Assembly: GCF_000006565.2 (NCBI RefSeq)
Contig: NC_031476.1
Span: 2,442,458 to 2,506,457 of the forward strand
Reading direction: 5' to 3'
DNA: 64,000 nt
Source of the DNA: Toxoplasma gondii ME49
Taxonomy: Eukaryota > Apicomplexa > Conoidasida > Eucoccidiorida > Sarcocystidae
The position numbers and the translations under genes are program-made. Shown in pieces: positions 38,019 to 50,600 of the stretch (the first letter of the stretch is position 1; each line of letters begins with the position of its first letter). A model generated the notes under the pieces. It had not been told where the DNA came from, did not search any database, and worked only from the letters and a program-made list of their open reading frames with translations.

Positions 38019-40238
38019 CTAGACAGCCTCTCTTGCGACGGCGCGCCTTCGCGTCCTTTCCGCTTCCTTTGCTTTCCGCGCGGCTTCGACGAAGTTGCCG
38101 AGATTGTCTCCGTAGAGTCTCGTAAGTTCAACTGTTTTTGGGAGGCCGATAGCTGCGATCACTTCTCGCATCGCTCTGTAGCCGTCCCCGTAACAAGCGT
38201 GGGCGTCGGTCTCCATGTCGCGTAGCCGCGAGTTGATGACTCGCCGTTCGAACTGGAGGAAGAGGCGCTCGATCTCGAGGGCCGCCGGGGAGGCGCGATC
38301 AACTTCTGCAAAGACAGGACTGTCCAGAGGCGTCGGCGCGTCAGACGCGGGGGCGACTTCCCCCGCCAACATGTCTGCCTCTCGGGCGTCGATGGCCGCG
38401 AGGCGGTCCTTGAAGATTTCCGCAGACACCCAGTTGCACATGCCCTCTTCGACGTCGAGTCGGAGACTGCCTTCGCCAGGCTGGCGACACCACAAGTACG
38501 CGTGGAGAAGCTCGTGAGTCAGGTGACTCAAGAAGAAAGTCTGCGGAAGGCCGCGAACCACGCCGACCCGCCGGACCAGCCGAGCCGGCACCGACGAACA
38601 GCGGCCGTTGACGGGCGATTTCACCGTCGTTTTCTCCGTTTCACACCGTCCGTAGATGTTCGTTCCCGGCGTTGGGTTTAGGGAGGCGAACGTGACGGAT
38701 TCGACGGGAATGGTGAGGGAACGCTGCCTCTCGAGAGGCATGGTCTCAGCTTGGTCACCGGCAAGGCTTTCCGCAGACTGGCGACCTTGCTCGATACAGA
38801 GTGTGTCGGGTATACTTTCGTGAGAGCGGATGAACACGCGGTTCCTGTCGGCGCTACGGGATTTCCGCGCAGAACCCGCTGGGCTTTGCAGATGGTCGTA
38901 GAGCAGTTCGTCGGTGTCGAGGCGCTGCAGCAGCTGCTCCACGTCTTCAGTTCGCTGGTACTTCAGAAGGTCGTCCGTGAAGTGCAACCCGTGAGACTGG
39001 AGCCAAGCGACGGCGGTCGCCGTGGTCTGCGCCAGCCGCTTGCGTGAGCGCACTGGACTGAGCACCGCGCAGTGCCCACAGAGATTCAGGCCGCCTTCGT
39101 CGGCACGCTTTGGACACAAAAAAGACTTTTTACTGGTTCTGAGTTCAACCACTGCGTCGAACGCTTTCCGGTGACACGTACTGCACGACGGACTCGCCGC
39201 GCACAGCGTGCACATGATGAATTCTGGCCACACTTGAATCAAGTGCTTGTGCGTCCGCAGCCGGTCGCCGCAGTACGTACACCAGAGCGTACTGCCGCAT
39301 TGCATTGGCGCAGTGAACCCGGGAATCAGCCTTTTCCGCGTCTTGTCCGAACTCGGCAGAGGCAGCGACGCAGTTCGAGTGAGCAGAGGCGTGGCGGGTC
39401 TCGACTCGAGTTCCGCTGCTCGCGGCAGCGCCTCGACGGACTTCGCGACCGGGAGCCGGAAGCTTTCTGTCGGTTCCGCAGACTTTTTTTCAGGCCGCAG
39501 GTGCGGACCCCCGAACGTCGACTCAAACGTGGAAGAACGGGACGGGGTAGACGGCGCCGAGTGCATTTTCCCGGGAAAGTCCGCCGCGCGCGTCCTGGGA
39601 CTCGCAGGACTCCAAGTGACGGGCGGCAAAACAAGCGAAGAGCCCCGTAACAGTTGGCCACCAGGTGCAGCAGGTCCAAGAACAACCGTGGATGGCAATC
39701 CTGCACACAGTGTTGGCATCGACGCAACTCGCCCTTGAGGCGACTTCCGTGAACTAGAGGGGTCCACTGCCTGCAGCCCGGGGTGGGCAGCGAGAAACAA
39801 GTGCGAACTCCCGTGTCCGACTCCAGTCGAGCGAACTGGGGTAACTCCCATCACAGCTGAAGACGTTTCTCGGAAGTAAGCGAGAGGCTCCTCCAACCTC
39901 TGCTTAGCAAAGCGTTCCGCGAGCGGGGAGACACCCACCCCGGCCGCCTCTCTCACCCCCAGTGTTTCGGACTCACGGCACAACCTCGAGGTTGCTTTGT
40001 CTGAACACCGCGGCGCAGCCATGTTGTCGACGCGCAAACACGAAGTGCAAAAGGAGAGATAAAAGCGAAAGTCCCTGCTAGAACTCCGCAGACCCACACC
40101 GATTCCTGCCGCCCTGGTGTGGTGGGCGCGAGGGCAGGGTACGCGCGGACCCGCGGAGGCGTCTGGCGCGGGGACGACAGCGGTTGGTTGAACGCGAGAG
40201 GCAATTTGAACGCTTTCTTGTTCTTCAGTCCCCGTCAC
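38019..40238 (-). CDS. DA1-like zinc peptidase with Cys-rich zinc finger region, single exon
   Basis: A 739-residue protein whose C-terminal half matches the peptidase domain of DA1-type proteins (plant DA1 is a LIM-containing, ubiquitin-activated protease). The zinc peptidase motif HELLHAYL is at residues 575-582 (plant form HEMMHAWL), and the downstream VEEGMC at 596-601 supplies the third ligand, Glu (plant form VEEGIC). YGDGYR at 683-688 matches the conserved YGDGFR near the DA1 C-terminus, so the domain is complete. GLPQTFFLSHLTHELLHA parallels the GLP...AHEMMHA segment. Residues 320-390 carry CxxC pairs at 320/323, 343/346, 352/355 and 387/390, which look like a zinc-binding LIM-related region. 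The first 300 residues are Pro/Ser/Arg-rich and disordered. ATG at 40022 (residue 73) is an alternative start. The substrate is unknown; proteolysis linked to ubiquitin is an inference from plants. Confidence 0.86.
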   Translation of the reverse strand: MTGTEEQESVQIASRVQPTAVVPAPDASAGPRVPCPRAHHTRAAGIGVGLRSSSRDFRFYLSFCTSCLRVDNMAAPRCSDKATSRLCRESETLGVREAAGVGVSPLAERFAKQRLEEPLAYFRETSSAVMGVTPVRSTGVGHGSSHLFLAAHPGLQAVDPSSSRKSPQGRVASMPTLCAGLPSTVVLGPAAPGGQLLRGSSLVLPPVTWSPASPRTRAADFPGKMHSAPSTPSRSSTFESTFGGPHLRPEKKSAEPTESFRLPVAKSVEALPRAAELESRPATPLLTRTASLPLPSSDKTRKRLIPGFTAPMQCGSTLWCTYCGDRLRTHKHLIQVWPEFIMCTLCAASPSCSTCHRKAFDAVVELRTSKKSFLCPKRADEGGLNLCGHCAVLSPVRSRKRLAQTTATAVAWLQSHGLHFTDDLLKYQRTEDVEQLLQRLDTDELLYDHLQSPAGSARKSRSADRNRVFIRSHESIPDTLCIEQGRQSAESLAGDQAETMPLERQRSLTIPVESVTFASLNPTPGTNIYGRCETEKTTVKSPVNGRCSSVPARLVRRVGVVRGLPQTFFLSHLTHELLHAYLWCRQPGEGSLRLDVEEGMCNWVSAEIFKDRLAAIDAREADMLAGEVAPASDAPTPLDSPVFAEVDRASPAALEIERLFLQFERRVINSRLRDMETDAHACYGDGYRAMREVIAAIGLPKTVELTRLYGDNLGNFVEAARKAKEAERTRRRAVAREAV

Positions 40239-43200
40239 ATCAAAAACAAACTATAGCAGACTGCAGAGGACCCCAGTGGCGAGCAGCCACCCGCGCAAGT
40301 CTTTCTCAGCGACCGTGGCACCTCCCGTTACCGGCTCGGAGACTCAAACTGTCGGAGACCTCTGAGTTGCTTCGCGACAGACATTTGTTCCTCATTGATT
40401 CATCGCGGTCCAAAAGGGGCTTTGGGTCCGTAACTGGAAAATAAACACTCGCGAAAGAATGTCTTCTTCGGGTTGGGGAGAGCCAAAGGGTTTTGCTGCC
40501 CGTTCTCGGGTGCCGCAGAACCCTCCTAGCTGCTACGGAGCAGCCAGGGAACACATGCGTGAAAAAGCGGACCTCGAAGGCGCTACGAGACGACCGCGGC
40601 CAACTTTGTCTACCGCAGTTCCAGAAGATTCGTCACCTGTTTGGTTTGACTTGTCTTCACGCAGCGATCTTCAGTCCTCCAGGACTCGTCACAGATGCGA
40701 GCATGCACGAGGCAAATCCTTTCACCCGACCTGAGAAGCGTGAGACAAGCAGTCGCGGCACACCGGCTGCTGCGGAAGATGTGCCGCGGCTCCGACAGTG
40801 TTGCACGCCGATTATTTTTTCCTCTTCAGGTGTTCGTCTCAGCATTAGTCGGCTCCTACTCCTACGCACTGTAATTCCACACGCATCTGAAACCCCTGTC
40901 TCCCCTTCTCGGGTCCCCCGTCGCTCTTCTGCCGGACTGCTGCCTTGCCGGGATGATTATCCCAGCCCCGTGAGAGTCGAACGGCGGGACGCTACAAAGG
41001 AGAGCAGACGAGAAATCCATATAAATATACAGGTTCCAGAGCAGATCTTCCCGGTGTTTTGCGGGTTCTCCAAGAAGCCAGCTGCAATGTTGCTCCACAA
41101 AAAGTCACTGTCCTCCCAAAATCTTGACTTTTCCACGGTGTGCACGAACTGCCGAGCGATTGTCTGAGGCAAACCCCTGCGCGCGCGGGGTGCCCCGCCG
41201 GCCCTCCAGCTCGAGAACGAAGCGAAGCGGGAAAAGAATGACGGTGTTATCCATTCTTTTTTTCGAACGATAGATGCGACGAAGAAAGTGCGTTGGAGAT
41301 AGAAAAAGGAAGCAGTTGCGAGCGCAAATCGAACTTCGAGACATCAGCCGACCATTTCTCTGCATCCACCTTCCCAGGACCTACAGAGACTCGAGCAACA
41401 GTGGTATCCGTCGGACCGACTTTTTCACGCATGACGACAGTTTCCTGCAAATATTCTCTCACTTTCGGACCCGCGTAATGCAGCAGCTGCCGTTGACGTG
41501 TCGCTGCACCAGGCAGGGATCCTGCACTACACCTATACAGTGCGCTTTTGAGTTCACGGAACCACCACACCCAGTGTAGATGGCACAGGTTCTTTTTAGA
41601 GAACCGGCATTGACACCGGTATTCACGTTAACTTGGAGGCTAGAACCCACAAACTGTTCGGAAGCCGCAAACTTCACTCCAAGTCTGATGTAACACTAAA
41701 TGCATGAGCGTTGCTCTGCCTATGGGAGATCCACACTGCCCCGAGAACTCTTCACGATTAACAACTGGAGCGTAGTCGTTCATTGACTGCTAACCAGTTT
41801 CGAGATCAAAAACGTTTCCTTGGGTTCCGTTCTGTCTAATCTCAACCTGGAAGAGAGACACACCAAGCTCTGAAGAGTTACCTGTTGTCCGTTTGTGTTA
41901 CTGACGGACGCGAAACATGTGCACACTGAGCTTTCTTGGTAAGGTCGTTGCGGTGAGCCATATAAAGCAAGCAACGAACCCTCCGACCACGGTTTATGGC
42001 GCTACTCCTCAGAACAGACATCGATACAGTGACCGTTTGAATCCATCTCGGATGTTACAGGCCTATTTATGAGTCCGGGTGTCTTTTCTGTGACCACCCC
42101 TCCCAGAAATGCCAACTCGCCTCATACTCGAGCTACGGTAGCGACAGAGTGATTTATTGATCATGTTCTGTTTTTTTATGTAAGCCAAGGGCATGTTCTC
42201 AACATGCACGGCGACTTGCATTGCTGTCGCTCAATAACGGAACTGTAACAGATCGAAGGAGAATCCTGGACTGGTCAGGGTTCTGTTGTCCGTCGCTAGC
42301 GTCAGAGCGTCGAAAAGTCAAGGTCCTCCCACTATTGACACAGTTGACGCTATCCGCGAAGAGCCCGGGAGTATGGAGCAGACGTATTCTCGTTTGATAC
42401 ACATGCAACTCGAGATACGCCTTCGTCAGTTTTCTTCTCCCCGATTCTAGGAGTAGTGTCTCAGCGTCGCATTCCCATTTCAGCGTTTTCAAAGAGCTTG
42501 GCTTTGAATGGCTCAATTCTGCGTACCTCATAAAGCACGAGGAGCTTTATGTATTCATTGGTTTGCCTGTTGGACATCTTTTGCAGGGCATTCCGCAGCT
42601 TCGTGTCAGTCCACACGTGTAAAAGCTACCTAAACCGAAACTGAGAAGGTACCGTAGGCGACTCTGCAGTCACGAGAGTTCACTCCGCTCTCCCAGCATT
42701 TTGTCTCTAACGCCAATAATTCTTCAATCTGCGAACCTCATTTACCTCTATTTCACAAGCATTGTCTTTTTGCGTGGGTATCGGTCCGCGGAAGGAACCT
42801 TTTAGTGTTGCCGGCGTCACACCCGAGTTTGCGGCGATCCGAGACACAGAGCCCGCGGCACAGAATACCCACTACACAAGGCAGTCCCCGCACACATACG
42901 TCCTTCAGTAGAAAGTCTACTTTTCTTCACCAAAAATACCACCAGAACCTTCGAGTATTTAAGCGGTTAAAGTGTGTAAAGTCTCACGGTGGTAAGGGAA
43001 GCGGGAAACCGGCGTAAAGTACCAAGAAGATACCCTTCTTCCGTCGCAGTTTGATCTTGAAAAACAGCAACAACAAAGGGTTTCTCCCGGAATTCTCTTC
43101 TGTCAAAAGTGTGATTTATCGGATGGGAAAGTCACGAAAAACGCGTGTTGCTCTCGTTCTTGTCTACAGGTGACACTGTGTCGCATGTTTCGATGAGCGC

Positions 43201-43921
43201 GGCCGGTTCCTGCATGCACAACTGGACCTTCCGGCAATCTTGACCGATTTCCTCTCCAACGATTTCCGCTTTTGAATCCGCGGACCCTTTCTTTTTAGAA
43301 CCCAATACGGTTTTTGTTTCATGGTGCGCTGTCTCGGAAAGAGCAGCGCATTTTCTCCACGTTGCATGGGCGCATTTCCCTCGACTACCGGATTCATGGG
43401 GACCGGCAAAACGCGGGAGAGAGCTCAAAAACAGGGATTTTGCGTGTTCGGCGTGGCGTTTCTCCGCTTTCTTCCGTGTTGTTCCCACGAAGAAACGCAT
43501 TTCGTATCGAAAGAATCCGGCGAATTCCGCGAACCCTTTCACCGCTCCTAAGCTCCCGCGTTTCACGCTGAATTTCTCTGTCTCCGACAATTGATCAGGC
43601 GCAAGCAAGTCGGACGCCACTTTTTGCCTTCTGATTCTTCCTTTTTTGTGTTTGTTTTCTGTTCGGTCTGTCTTCCAACAAACTTTTCTTGCCAGACGGC
43701 ACCAACTGCTTCTTCCTTGCCCTCCTCCCTTCGGGGGGACGACAGACGACGACCTGCACAGCAGCTACGAATGCTTCTGCTTTCTCCGATCGATCGTTCT
43801 GCCCGAACAAATCTCCACTGCAGAAGATAAACCAGCAAGGGGGACAACGACGCAGTTCCCGCTTCTTTTCCATCGGCGGTGTAGCGGCTCTGCTTCCGCC
43901 TCTAGAAAAATTGCAAAAGCC
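40239..43921. other. Divergent gap between DA1-like and SNW1 genes
   Basis: Two genes diverge, so promoters and leaders of both are expected here. An open frame of 224 codons at 40493-41167 lacks any domain, is compositionally like the neighbouring leader, and is not called. Bases 41.4-42.9 kb hold nothing that I recognise. The 43.1-43.9 kb stretch directly upstream of the SNW1 start is T-rich with overlapping open frames and probably contains its promoter. Confidence 0.5.
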
Positions 43922-44052
43922 ATGACAGAGTTTCTCAGGTAAATCGAAACCTGCTTCGCTCGTGTGCCGGGAACTCTTCAACACGGTGGTCGCGACTCCG
44001 GCACCACAAACCTAAGCACGCCAGCAGACAGACATATTCATATTCACATACG

Positions 44053-44112
<60 letters not shown>

Positions 44113-45796
44113 CATATACATACATACGTATATCCCACGTATGGTTCCATATACGCTCCCGTATAGGTTAGTATGTGTGTTGGCTGTATGTCTCAGCTTC
44201 CTGGTATATGCGGAGCTGCTGAGTCTCGTAATTCGGTGGAGCGCGTCTGCATGTTGTCTGCGCGGAAGGCTGCATCTCCACCCGTTGAGACTTCTGCTTC
44301 TCTGTGTCTGCTTCTCTGTCCAAGTGCAAGTGTATCTCTGCATGTACACGCGCGTATCTGTACGATTCGTCGTTTAGGACGAACGCCCGTCTGGGGTGAC
44401 CCAAGCATATCGGTGCGCCTTCGGGCGTACGTACACGCGAAGATGTGCGTTTGCCTCCTCGGAGGGGCGAGTAGTGTAATCCCTTAGTGTCGAGAGGACC
44501 TTCCTCACGCTCTCGTCCTTCAAAAGCTTCTCGGCAGGTTTCCTGGACGGCGCCTGTCTCACATGGCGCTTGTTCTGTTCCCTCTCTCCTCTCTCCTCTC
44601 TCCTCTCTCTACTTGCTCCTCTCTCCTCTCTCTACTTGCTCCTCGCTCCTGTCTCTATTCTCTCCTCGCTCCTGTCTTTTTTTTCGCCTCTGTGTTTTTC
44701 AGACGGCTGCCCGCGCCGGCGGCGCAGCAGACTCCTGCGTCTTCGAGTTTGTGTGTCTCCGACCCGAGTGTCGGCTCGTTCGCCTTGAGTGCGGGGACTG
44801 TCGTTCCTGCGCGAGTGAAGGTCCGCGAGACAGCCGCTGAGACACGACGCACAGGCAGAGACGCTGTCGGGACGCTTGCGGCGCTCAAGGAGGAGAGACA
44901 GTTGTCTCTGAACAGAGACAGATCTGGACCGCCGCCGTACGGACAGCGAAAGGGATTTGTCCCTCGCTCAGAAGAAGACTTTGGAGGCGGGGGCGCCTTT
45001 CCAGAAATCCTCGTCGCGCAGTTTCCGCTCGGCATGGGCAAAAAGAAGGTGAGAGGAAGACGAGCAGGCCGAGAGGCCAGAGCCAGCGAGACCGGAACGG
45101 GAGAGAAGAGCGAAGGACGCGAGAGGCGAAGGCAGAGAAGAGGTGAAGGAGGGTGATCGGGGAGGGAGAGATGAAGAGCGAGCGAAGGTGAAGGACGAGG
45201 AGAAAGACGAGACAGAAGTGGAGGAACGAATGCAAAAGGGAAACAGGGAAGGACTCCAGAGGGGAGAGGAGGTGAAGAAGAGAGGAGAAAACAGAAGTGA
45301 ATCGAAGTCGAAGAAAGGGAGGGTAGGCTTCGACGGAACGTGCAGCGTGTGGAAGAGAAGCAGGAGAACTGCAGACGACGTTGGAGAGCAGAGACGGTGG
45401 GAGAGGCGAGAAAGAACTTTGTCTCCGTCGCTGCCGCGTCTCGCCTCCGTCTCTCTCCTCTCACCCTTCACGGTCGCGGCTGCAACCGTCTGTGGGCTTC
45501 TGTTCAGAGTGGAGCCGCAGCGGCCTCGACTGTCGCCCTGCAGTTGGGCGCCGACGGAAAGGTTGCATACGACGTTGTGGTCAGACAGATGTCTGACAAA
45601 AAGGTCGTCTACTGCACACCCGGCTCCGCAGAGGGCGTTGACGCTCTCCGTCCCGTCACCACGACGACCTCCGGAATCCAAGTTGTGAAGCGAGTACGCG
45701 CTTGTCCAGAGAAGACGTCGAACGATACTTCGAAACAGACACCGACTCACTTGGAAACACTCCACGTTTCTCGCTTGTGTCTTGTAGAGATGCAGG

Positions 45797-45833
<37 letters not shown>

Positions 45834-46610
45834 GTATAAATTTTTATGTATATATATATATATATATATGTAGCTGTTTGTACGTGATGCACATACTGGT
45901 GTTTGTGTATTATGCTGCTTCGAGTACAGCGAATTTACATGCACATTCTTGTTCAGCGTGTCGAGCTCGTCGGTTCTCTTGTCCCGAGGTGCGGCAGACG
46001 TCAACCAGCTTGTCTGCGTAACTTGCATTTTTGGGTCGAGTGAGGATATGAGGATCTCCTGAAGCTTTTGAGGAAAAAATGAACGTCGAACGGGACGCGA
46101 GCAGCCTAGCGCCGAACGCGTCTTTGTTTCTCGCGAGTGGAAACGTGAGCTCTCGGTGAAGAACGCGTGGTGGAGTTGCGTTTTGCCCCAAGCCGTCTCT
46201 CACGTTTCTCTGCCTCTTTGTGTCTGAAGAAAGAGTCTCAAGTCCACACACGGCCGTCCAGTTGCTGAGATGACACGACATGTCTGAATGTTTTTGCGAA
46301 CATGCGTCGTTTAGGTCGCGAACGCGATGCCAAGCCAGGAGGAGGAAGAGAAGGAAATTGCACGCACGAAGGCTGCATTGGAGGCTGCGTTGGAGCAGAA
46401 ACTCGGTGCTAACAAAGTGAAAACGAAGCAAGACAAAAATGCTGCGGAGTTCTACCGCTACACCCCAGCTCAGCAAGTGAGCGTCGCGTGGAAACGCCCC
46501 TATTTTGATCTGTGGAATTCCTGCTCTGCATATCTCCTTGGCATTTTATTTGTGCAGAAACGCACGCGAAGACGCGTGACTATGCGGATGTTCATGTGTA
46601 CAACTGCGGA

Positions 46611-46650
<40 letters not shown>

Positions 46651-46831
46651 CCTAGAGCATGTCAACATTCGTCCCTGGAGAGGCGCATGCATGACTGGAT
46701 CTATATTCGTCCAGGCGTACCTTCACATGCAGTCACATAGATTCCTGTATTCTTGAACATATATGCATATATTCGTGCATGCATGTTCGTTTATGTCTGC
46801 ACATGTATACACATGTTTATGCATGCAGATG

Positions 46832-46888
<57 letters not shown>

Positions 46889-47597
46889 ATATATATATAT
46901 GTATATATATATATGTATATATATATGTATATATATATATATGTATATATATATATGTATATATATATATGTATATATGTATATGGATACGTACATTTCC
47001 GCGTGGTTCTCGTTCAACGCCGAGTGGAGGATTTTTTTGTGGTTATCCAGGGCACCGGACACAACAGCGGCTGCGCTCAGCGCGTTTTGCGTGTCGAAGA
47101 CATGCAACAAGATCCTTTGAATCCTCCAAAGTTTCGACACAAACGCGCGCCAGCAGCAGCGGGCAGTCCTCCACCTCCAGTCATGCACTCCCCGCCCCGT
47201 AAGGAAGAACAAGAGAGGAGGAAACAGGCAAGAGAAAGAAAGAGGAGGAAGGGGACATGCCTAACCGCTGCGTGATTCGCTTTTGTGTTTGCCTTTCCAC
47301 TTCAGGGAAACTGACTCAGCAAGACCAAGCAGAGTGGAAGATTCCCCCGAGCATTTCGAACTGGAAAAATCAGAAAGGGTATACAATTCCTCTGGACAAG
47401 CGTCTCCAGGCCGACGGCCGCAATCTCCAGGATGTACGTGCAAGTCGCCTCTCTCTTCACTTCTGCAACATTCCTCAAAACAACATATCCGCGCGTTTCG
47501 CATGCAAAGCTCTGAATTCATTTCTTCATGTTACATGACATTTGATGAGTGCGCGTGTCTGCACAAGAGGAGTCCTACACACATGCAGATTCAGTTG

Positions 47598-47631
<34 letters not shown>

Positions 47632-50600
47632 TCAGGTATCGCAATGGAGATGTGGATGTACAGTCTGTTCGTGTGACGAGCGTTGTTGTGTGTGTTTGAG
47701 GTCCGCGCGTTGGCCGCCTTTGCGTTCTGAGGGGTGTGGAAGGACGTTTAGAACGCATGCAGATGGAGAACTGGGAGAAGCCTCCGTTCACTGGGATTTT
47801 CCTTGCAGGTTTCCATTAACGACAAATTCGCGAGTCTGTCGGAGGCTCTGTACATCGCGGAGCGTCAGGCGCGTGAGGAGATTCGCCTCAGAAACGAAAT
47901 CAAGAAGCAGAAGAAAATCAAGGAAGAAGAAATGCGCGAACAACAGCTGCGCCTTCTCGCGGCCCAGGCCAGAGCAGAAAGGTAACGAAGGGAAGCGCGA
48001 TTTCGTTCTACGTCAGGCTTTTTCACTTACGTCAATCGACAGTGTTGTCTTCTGCTCACGTGTACATTTACGCGTCGCTCCTGTTCGACATATATACTTA
48101 TATATTTGTATGTATATATATATATATTTGTATATATATATATATGAATATCCCTATATGTGATACGTGGATGTATTCCTGCGCGCACTTGTACCTTTGT
48201 GTGTACGTATCTGGATGCCCTTTAGATTTGTGGTACTATACATCATTACACACGCGTACATATATCTACGTCTATGCCGGCGTATATCTCTCTATGTACA
48301 TTTATTTGTGCGCAGAAATATTCTGTGCGATTCACAGGTGTATAAGAAACTCCAGTTTTAAATGTGGAGTTTGACACAGGTTTTTAGGGAGGATGTCTTT
48401 GGCTGCGCATGTGCCTGTTGGTTTCAGATCGAATCTTCTTCAGCAGAGAAAAGAGGGTCAGGAGGAAGACGAAGAAGCGAGGAAGAAACGTGAGGCGGTT
48501 GCGCGAGAGAGGCAGCGTGAAATTGAGAGAGAAATGCGTCTGGAAGTAAGGCCAAAAACCGTTGTTTCGCACTGTTGTTTGATTCAGCTGTTTCCACGGC
48601 TGTTGTTCGCCTTGACCTTCGCTTCTTCCTGATCGACCGTTCGCTGTCGCGGCGTTTGCTTTTCTGTGAACCTAGAAGTTCTGCTCAAGTGTGTGAGCGG
48701 TCGCACGACGAGTGCATGGACGCATGCGCTTCCGTCTCCCAGCGTCCTGTTCAGTGTCCTGCTCGGACGGTCTCTGCGCGAGGCCTTCTGCGTTCTTTGT
48801 TTTCCAGTCACTTGCATTTGAAAGGGGGGAGGCGGAGCAGCAGTTCAAGGGAGCATGCATGCAGGTTCTGTCGACAGACGAAGACCTTGCAGAAGTCGGA
48901 AAGGTCGCTCGGTGCAGATGGAGCGGAGGCAGCGCTGCTTCCTGCGCCTCCCGCGCCTTCTCTGTTGCGCGCGTCGGGGGTATGGCACTGTCGAAAAACC
49001 AGCGAAGTCGATTCGCATGCTCTGCGTCTCTTCACTCTTCAGAGAAACAAACGCGGCAGAAACGACGAGGACCGCGACGTGAGCGAACGCGTTGCACTCG
49101 GACTGCCGCCCACCAAGAAGGCTGCCGCCGGGGAAGGCGTTTTCGACACACGGTTGTTCAACCAGTCGGCGGGCGTCGACTCCGTAAGTTCGCTCCGTTT
49201 GAAGAAGCAACATGCGCGAGGGAAAGGTGAAACAGAGAGAAGAAATGCCCGAGGAGAAGAAGACGCGCGGGAAGAGAGAGAAAAATAGAGAGAGAACACC
49301 ACAGAGTAGAGGGGGAGAAGAAGTGAGAGCATGCGAGGCCGACACAGAGGAAATGAAGAAGAGCGAAAGAAGGTCTCCCGCGACGCAGAGCACCTTGCGA
49401 GGCCGCTGCGAGTCCGTAACCTATGACCGAGCAAATCCGGCCTCGCATGTGCGTGTGCATATGCCTTTGATGCATGGTCACACTTGTCTGTGTCTCTGTA
49501 AATATTGACGAGTCGGCAACGCAGGAAAATGGGTGGAGTGAGGCAAACGGAGTTCGCCTAGATTCGGAGAAGCGGAAGGCTAGATCCCTCGTCTTTCGAC
49601 CTGCTCCGTGAATCCAGGATGATCAGTTTTTTGTACGTTCACAGTTACTGGAGAGACGCGTTTCTATATATCTTTAGGGATTCGACGGAGGCAACGACGA
49701 GGCGTACAACCTCTATGACCAGCCTTTGTTTGCGAATCGCTCGAACAACGCAGCGATTTATCAGTTCTCCCGCGAGCGGCTCATCAACTCTGTCGGGTAC
49801 GTCTCTTGCCGAGAAAACAGAAGCGAAAGCTGCAGTAAACGAGCGGTTACGCGGAGCATATCACGTTCCTTCACCGTCCGGTGTCTCCCGCAAATCTGAA
49901 AGACTCAAGGTCATGCGTTTTTTCAATCTGTGAAATTCCTGTGGCTCCTTCCAGTCTGTCCACGTGATCCCCCAACCTCTCTTCAAAGCGTACTACCGCA
50001 TTCATCTACTCACATATATATATATATATATATATAATATATGTATGTATTTGTATATATGTATATTTGCACGTGGACACAGCTGGGCTCGTTTTGTAGG
50101 TGTATTTATCTTTGACAGTTCGTGGCGCGTGTATTTCTATGTGTGTATTTGAATAATTATTTATTGTTTTTTACGCACGTTTTGGCAGACATACTGGAGA
50201 CGTCCCGTCTTTTGCTGGGGCAGACAGAAGCACTTTTACTCGGACGGCGCCTGTCGAGTTTGAGAAGGTGAGGAACCAAAAAGGACGAGATTTTTTTCGC
50301 TTTTTAGGGCCGAACGTTTGTGGTGTTCCTCCAGGGCACTTTTCTGGACTCTGTTGGAGTCTCGTGACTGGATTTTCTCTTTCGTTGCTACGGCTGCTTT
50401 CTGCCTCGTCTGCGGCTTTGTCTTTCCTTTTTCCTTCGCTTGAATTTCAGTCGCTGGCTCCGTTGCATGCGTCTTTTCCCAGAACGTTAGCCGCCTCGGT
50501 GGAGCAGGTCTTTGTTTCCTTTTTCCCTCGTTTTCCCGACCTTTCTCAGTTTTCGCGCTTCTTGCATGCGACCACCTTCGCGTTCGGTCCAGGGCAAGCT

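Noticed and set aside
40493..41167. 224-codon open frame on the + strand
   Set aside because: No recognisable domain and no conserved-looking block; lies in the leader/promoter region of two divergent genes.
47227..47320. GC-AG intron as the main splice form of SNW1 intron 5
   Set aside because: The GTAAGG donor at 47199 joins in phase to 47306 and rebuilds the conserved HSP-R-K-(L/M)-T segment, so the canonical intron is preferred.
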